A DNA stretch of 64,000 nt from Terrabacter aerolatus (lineage in GTDB: Bacteria > Actinomycetota > Actinomycetes > Actinomycetales > Dermatophilaceae): assembly GCF_007991735.1 (NCBI RefSeq), contig NZ_BJYX01000003.1, positions 124,001 to 188,000 of the forward strand. The letters are read 5' to 3'. Both the position numbers and the translations under genes were made by a program. The stretch's first letter is position 1, and every line of letters begins with the position of its first letter. Shown here in pieces: positions 61,261 through 64,000 of the stretch. Under the pieces are notes generated by a model. The model worked only from the letters and a program-made list of their open reading frames with translations, made no database searches and was not told the DNA's origin.

Positions 61261-62544
61261 TCAGCGGGTGTGTCCGTCGCCCTCGACGATCCACTTCGTC
61301 GTCGTCAGCTCGGGCAGCGCCATCGGTCCGCGGGCGTGCAGCTTCTGCGTCGAGATGCCGATCTCGGCGCCGAAACCGAACTCGCCGCCGTCGGTGAAGC
61401 GCGTGCTCGCGTTGACCATGACGGCCGCGGCGTCGACCTCGGCGGTGAAGCGCCGGGCGGCGCCGCGGTCCTCGGTGACGATCGCCTCGGTGTGGCCCGT
61501 GCCGTAGCGACGGATGCGGTCCATGGCCTGGTCGAGGTCGTCGACGAGGGCCACGCTCATCTCGAGGCCGTGCCACTCCGTGCCGAAGTCCTGCTCGCTG
61601 GCGAGGGCGTATGCCGCCCCGGCCGCCTCGGCGTAGGCCGTGACCTCGGGAGCCACGTGCAGTCGCACCCCGGCACCCGCGAGGTCGGTCAGCGCCTTGG
61701 GCAGGAAGTCGTCGGCGACGTCGCGGTGCACGAGCAGCGACTCGGCGGCGTTGCAGACGCTCGGCCGGTGGGTCTTGGCGTTGAGGGTGATCGCCTGCGC
61801 CTTGTCGAGGTCGGCGGCGCGGTCGACGTAGACGTGGCAGACCCCGACGCCGGTCTCGATGACGGGCACCGTGGACTCGCGGACCACCGTCTGGATGAGG
61901 TCGGCTCCCCCGCGCGGGATGACGAGGTCGACGTGGCCGCGCGCCGTCATCAGGGCGCGAGCGGCGTCACGTCCACCCTCCTCGAGAAGCGTGATCGCAT
62001 CGACCGGAAGCCCTTGTGCCGCAAGCGATCCGCGCATCGCCTCGACGAGCGCATGATTGCTGCTGGCGGCGGCCGAACCGCCTCGCAGCAGCACCGCGTT
62101 GCCCGACTTGAGGGCGAGGCCGGCTGCGTCGACGGTGACGTTCGGGCGAGCCTCGTAGATCATGCCGACGACCCCCATCGGGACCCGGACCTGGCGGATC
62201 TGGAGGCCGTTCGGCAGGGTCGAGCCGCGCACGATCTCACCGACGGGGTCGGGCAGTGCCGCGACGTCGCGCAGCGCCTGGGCGACCGCGGCGACACGGG
62301 CCTCGTCGAGGCGGAGCCGGTCCTGCAGGCTCTCGCTCATGCCGCCCGAGCGGCCGCGCTCGATGTCCTCGGCGTTCGCGGCGACGACGGCAGGGGCCGC
62401 GGCGTCGAGGGCATCGGCGAGGAGCAGCAGGGCCGCGTCCTTCTCGGCGCGGGACATCAGGGCGAGGCGACGGGAGGCCACTCGTGCCTTCACGGCGAGC
62501 GCCGTCACCTGCTCGACGACGGCGGGGTCGATCGTCTGGGACAT
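61261..62544 (-). CDS. proA: Gamma-glutamyl-phosphate reductase
   Basis: 427 residues, aldehyde-dehydrogenase fold. [20 protein letters not shown], the catalytic Cys in SVCNAAES and [18 protein letters not shown] are ProA signatures. It reduces glutamyl phosphate to the semialdehyde in proline synthesis. Leaderless from TACCCT, 6 nt before ATG 62544. It is divergent from proB (115 bp), whereas the two genes are usually in one direction. Confidence 0.96.
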   Translation of the reverse strand: MSQTIDPAVVEQVTALAVKARVASRRLALMSRAEKDAALLLLADALDAAAPAVVAANAEDIERGRSGGMSESLQDRLRLDEARVAAVAQALRDVAALPDPVGEIVRGSTLPNGLQIRQVRVPMGVVGMIYEARPNVTVDAAGLALKSGNAVLLRGGSAAASSNHALVEAMRGSLAAQGLPVDAITLLEEGGRDAARALMTARGHVDLVIPRGGADLIQTVVRESTVPVIETGVGVCHVYVDRAADLDKAQAITLNAKTHRPSVCNAAESLLVHRDVADDFLPKALTDLAGAGVRLHVAPEVTAYAEAAGAAYALASEQDFGTEWHGLEMSVALVDDLDQAMDRIRRYGTGHTEAIVTEDRGAARRFTAEVDAAAVMVNASTRFTDGGEFGFGAEIGISTQKLHARGPMALPELTTTKWIVEGDGHTR

Positions 62545-62550
62545 GCCCTC

Positions 62551-62556
62551 AGGGTA
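62551..62556 (-). promoter_or_regulatory. -10 element of proA (leaderless)
   Basis: TACCCT on the minus strand, 6 nt before ATG 62544. Confidence 0.6.
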
Positions 62557-62646
62557 GGTCGTGCGCACCGCACCGGACCGGGCGTTCCCGGAGGCTGGAC
62601 GGCCGGCCGGGTCTGGACGCCCCGAGCGGGGGTCGGGGAGCGTCAC

Positions 62647-62652
62647 TAGAGT
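62647..62652 (+). promoter_or_regulatory. -10 element of proB (leaderless)
   Basis: TAGAGT, 7 nt before GTG 62660. Confidence 0.6.
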
Positions 62653-62659
62653 TCGAGGT

Positions 62660-63772
62660 GTGTCGCCCCACTCCGTCATCAGCAGCGCCCGACGGCTCGT
62701 CGTCAAGGTCGGCTCGAGCTCGCTGACCGGTCCCGACGGCGGGATCGACCACGACCGCCTCGTCGGGCTCGCGGACGCCCTCGCGCGACAGCACCTCGGC
62801 GGCACCCAGATCGTCCTCGTCAGCTCCGGGGCCATCGCTGCGGGCATCCACCCCCTCGGGCTGACGAGCCGTCCCCGCGACCTGGCGACCCAGCAGGCTG
62901 CCGCCTCGGTCGGGCAGGGAGCGCTGCTCGCGGCCTACACGCGAGCCTTCGCCCGGCACGAGATCACCGTGGGCCAGGTGCTGCTCACGGCCGACGACGT
63001 CACCCGGCGCACCCACTACGCCAACGCCCGCCGCACCCTCGAGCGGCTCCTCGACCTCGACGTGCTGCCCATCGTCAACGAGAACGACACCGTCGCCACG
63101 AGCGAGATCCGCTTCGGCGACAACGACCGTCTCGCGGCCCTCGTCGCGCACCTCATCGACGCGGACGCGCTCGTGCTGCTCTCCGACGTCGACGCCCTCT
63201 ACGACGGTCCACCGTCCCGGCCCGGGGCCAGGCGCGTTCCCGTGGTGCGGGGACCCCACGACCTCGTCGGCGTCGAGAGCGGCGGCAGCGGGTCCAAGGT
63301 GGGCACGGGCGGCATGACGACCAAGATCGAGGCGGCCCGCATCGCCACCGCCGCCGGGGTCGTCACCCTCGTCACCGGCGCCGACCGCGTCGTCCAGGCA
63401 CTGTCGGGCGAGGACGTCGGCACCGTCTTCCTCCCGGTCGGCGTGCGGGGCCGGTCGCGCCGGCTCTGGCTCGAGCACGCGACGACCGCCCGCGGCCGGC
63501 TCATCATCGACGACGGCGCCGTCACGGCGCTCGTCGACCGCAAGAAGTCCCTGCTGCCGGCCGGCATCACGGCCGTCGAGGGCACCTTCCACGACGGCGA
63601 CCCGGTGGACGTGTGCGGACCCGACGGGGCCACGGTCGCCCGCGGCCTCGTCAACTACAGCAGCAGCGAGCTGCCGGCCCTGCTGGGACGGTCCACGAAG
63701 GAGCTCGCCCGCGACCTCGGGCCCGAGTACGAGCGCGAGGTCATCCACCGCGACGACCTCGTCGTCATCTGA
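62660..63772 (+). CDS. proB: Glutamate 5-kinase
   Basis: 370 residues: amino-acid kinase domain (about 8-260; [53 protein letters not shown]) and a C-terminal PUA domain (about 280-365). It phosphorylates glutamate, the first committed and proline-inhibited step. GTG 62660 is leaderless behind TAGAGT. In many actinobacteria it follows obgE; here the upstream gene is divergent proA. Confidence 0.96.
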   Translation: MSPHSVISSARRLVVKVGSSSLTGPDGGIDHDRLVGLADALARQHLGGTQIVLVSSGAIAAGIHPLGLTSRPRDLATQQAAASVGQGALLAAYTRAFARHEITVGQVLLTADDVTRRTHYANARRTLERLLDLDVLPIVNENDTVATSEIRFGDNDRLAALVAHLIDADALVLLSDVDALYDGPPSRPGARRVPVVRGPHDLVGVESGGSGSKVGTGGMTTKIEAARIATAAGVVTLVTGADRVVQALSGEDVGTVFLPVGVRGRSRRLWLEHATTARGRLIIDDGAVTALVDRKKSLLPAGITAVEGTFHDGDPVDVCGPDGATVARGLVNYSSSELPALLGRSTKELARDLGPEYEREVIHRDDLVVI

Positions 63773-63829
63773 CACCTCGGCCGAGCCCCCGAGCCAGCCC
63801 TCCGACGACCCCGGCAGACCCGACGAGGG

Positions 63830-64000
63830 TCAGGGGCCGCCGGAGAGGTAACGAGCCGCCGGCGCCGGAGCGGCGGACGGGCCGGGGACGCCACCGGCGT
63901 CGGGTCGACCTCCGGCGCGGAACGCGAACCTGCCGCTGGTGCGCGGCAGCCGAGGACGGGTGGTGAACAGGGCCGCCGCGACCGCCGCGAGGACGCAGAG
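63830..64000 (-). CDS. C-terminus of an unidentified protein, partial
   Basis: The minus strand is open from the window edge to TGA at 63830. The 56 residues start with a hydrophobic stretch (LCVLAAVAAALF) then a basic and Pro/Ala tail, like the last helix and cytosolic end of a membrane protein. It is too short to identify and could be a chance open frame. 63773-63829 holds nothing recognisable. Confidence 0.35.
   Translation of the reverse strand, partial: LCVLAAVAAALFTTRPRLPRTSGRFAFRAGGRPDAGGVPGPSAAPAPAARYLSGGP

Larger units (their letters stand above)
1401..61616. repeat. Dispersed octamer GTATGCCG / CGGCATAC, 28 copies
   Basis: Counted by eye. As GTATGCCG on + at 1401, 2494, 12401, 21537, 26135, 32340, 35254, 36055, 44057, 46012, 48900, 52555, 61609. 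As CGGCATAC on + at 1438, 3252, 18208, 22638, 23921, 31318, 36443, 42493, 43564, 44374, 48174, 48488, 57808, 59039, 59253. Orientation is balanced (13 versus 15). Seven copies are non-coding. In genes it is read in different frames (Tyr-Ala, Ala-Tyr, Val-Cys, Gly-Met-Pro, Gly-Ile-Pro) and forces rare codons such as TAT, GCA and ATA. Its role is unknown. Confidence 0.85.

Noticed and set aside
1401-61616. Octamer as KOPS, Chi or another polar replication word
   Set aside because: Orientation is balanced (13 versus 15), whereas such words are strongly strand-biased.

Overview
The window is a 64 kb piece of chromosome from a very GC-rich actinobacterium (about 70% G+C by eye). Actinobacterial traits include lexA divergent from a LysM cell-division gene, a B12-dependent ribonucleotide reductase next to nrdR, the block small membrane protein-nadD-rsfS-phosphatase-tRNA-Ala, a WXG100-like protein coupled to a DUF1023 hydrolase, and many genes with no Shine-Dalgarno site whose start codon lies 6-7 nt after a TANNNT box (leaderless transcripts). 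An Intrasporangiaceae-like organism fits, but I cannot prove the family. There are no insertion sequences, integrases, phage genes or CRISPR arrays. The content is mostly housekeeping, with several accessory modules.

Layout. 1-8.2 kb: a NERD/UvrD-type helicase cut by the window edge, an aldo/keto reductase, a hexapeptide-repeat protein, NAD(P)-malic enzyme, a lipoprotein polysaccharide deacetylase, a CadC-like metal sensor coupled to a CDF exporter, and an unknown secreted Thr-rich protein. 8.4-12.2 kb: nrdR-nrdJ with a pair of NrdR boxes. 12.4-18 kb: an MFS exporter with its ArsR-like regulator, an orphan GAF histidine kinase, and the WXG-like/DUF1023 pair. 18.2-19.6 kb: the SOS locus (LysM protein, SOS boxes, lexA). 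19.6-27.6 kb: a membrane protein, a sirtuin divergent from a LysR regulator, an AhpD-like protein coupled to a gamma-glutamyltransferase, a cyclopropane-fatty-acid-synthase-like enzyme coupled to a DUF1295 protein, and a DUF985 cupin. 27.6-31.3 kb: comEA-comEC. 31.5-34 kb: purU and a secreted PQQ-type beta-propeller. 34.3-40.7 kb: a five-gene MacAB-like export operon with two adaptor proteins. 40.7-45.4 kb: leuS-degV-plsY behind what looks like a leucine attenuator. 45.4-48.7 kb: a hotdog thioesterase, a DMT-type transporter with a 9-bp tandem repeat, small membrane proteins and a paired SMR exporter. 48.8-56.4 kb: a four-gene block, transmembrane CHAT protease, caspase-like protease, glycogen-debranching-type enzyme and GT4 glycosyltransferase. 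56.5-58.6 kb: tRNA-Ala and the nadD-rsfS operon. 58.7-64 kb: a DUF402 protein, a GT2 glycosyltransferase overlapping a methyltransferase, and divergent proA/proB.

Most notable. (1) The octamer GTATGCCG occurs at least 28 times on either strand, against about 2 expected, in several reading frames and in non-coding DNA. One inverted pair forms a perfect hairpin. (2) The CHAT-TM-CBM9 protein followed by a caspase-like protease looks like an undescribed membrane-to-protease signalling pair. (3) The leuS leader encodes an 11-residue peptide with four consecutive Leu codons, followed by a long hairpin and an intrinsic terminator. (4) At least 16 start codons sit directly behind a -10 box.
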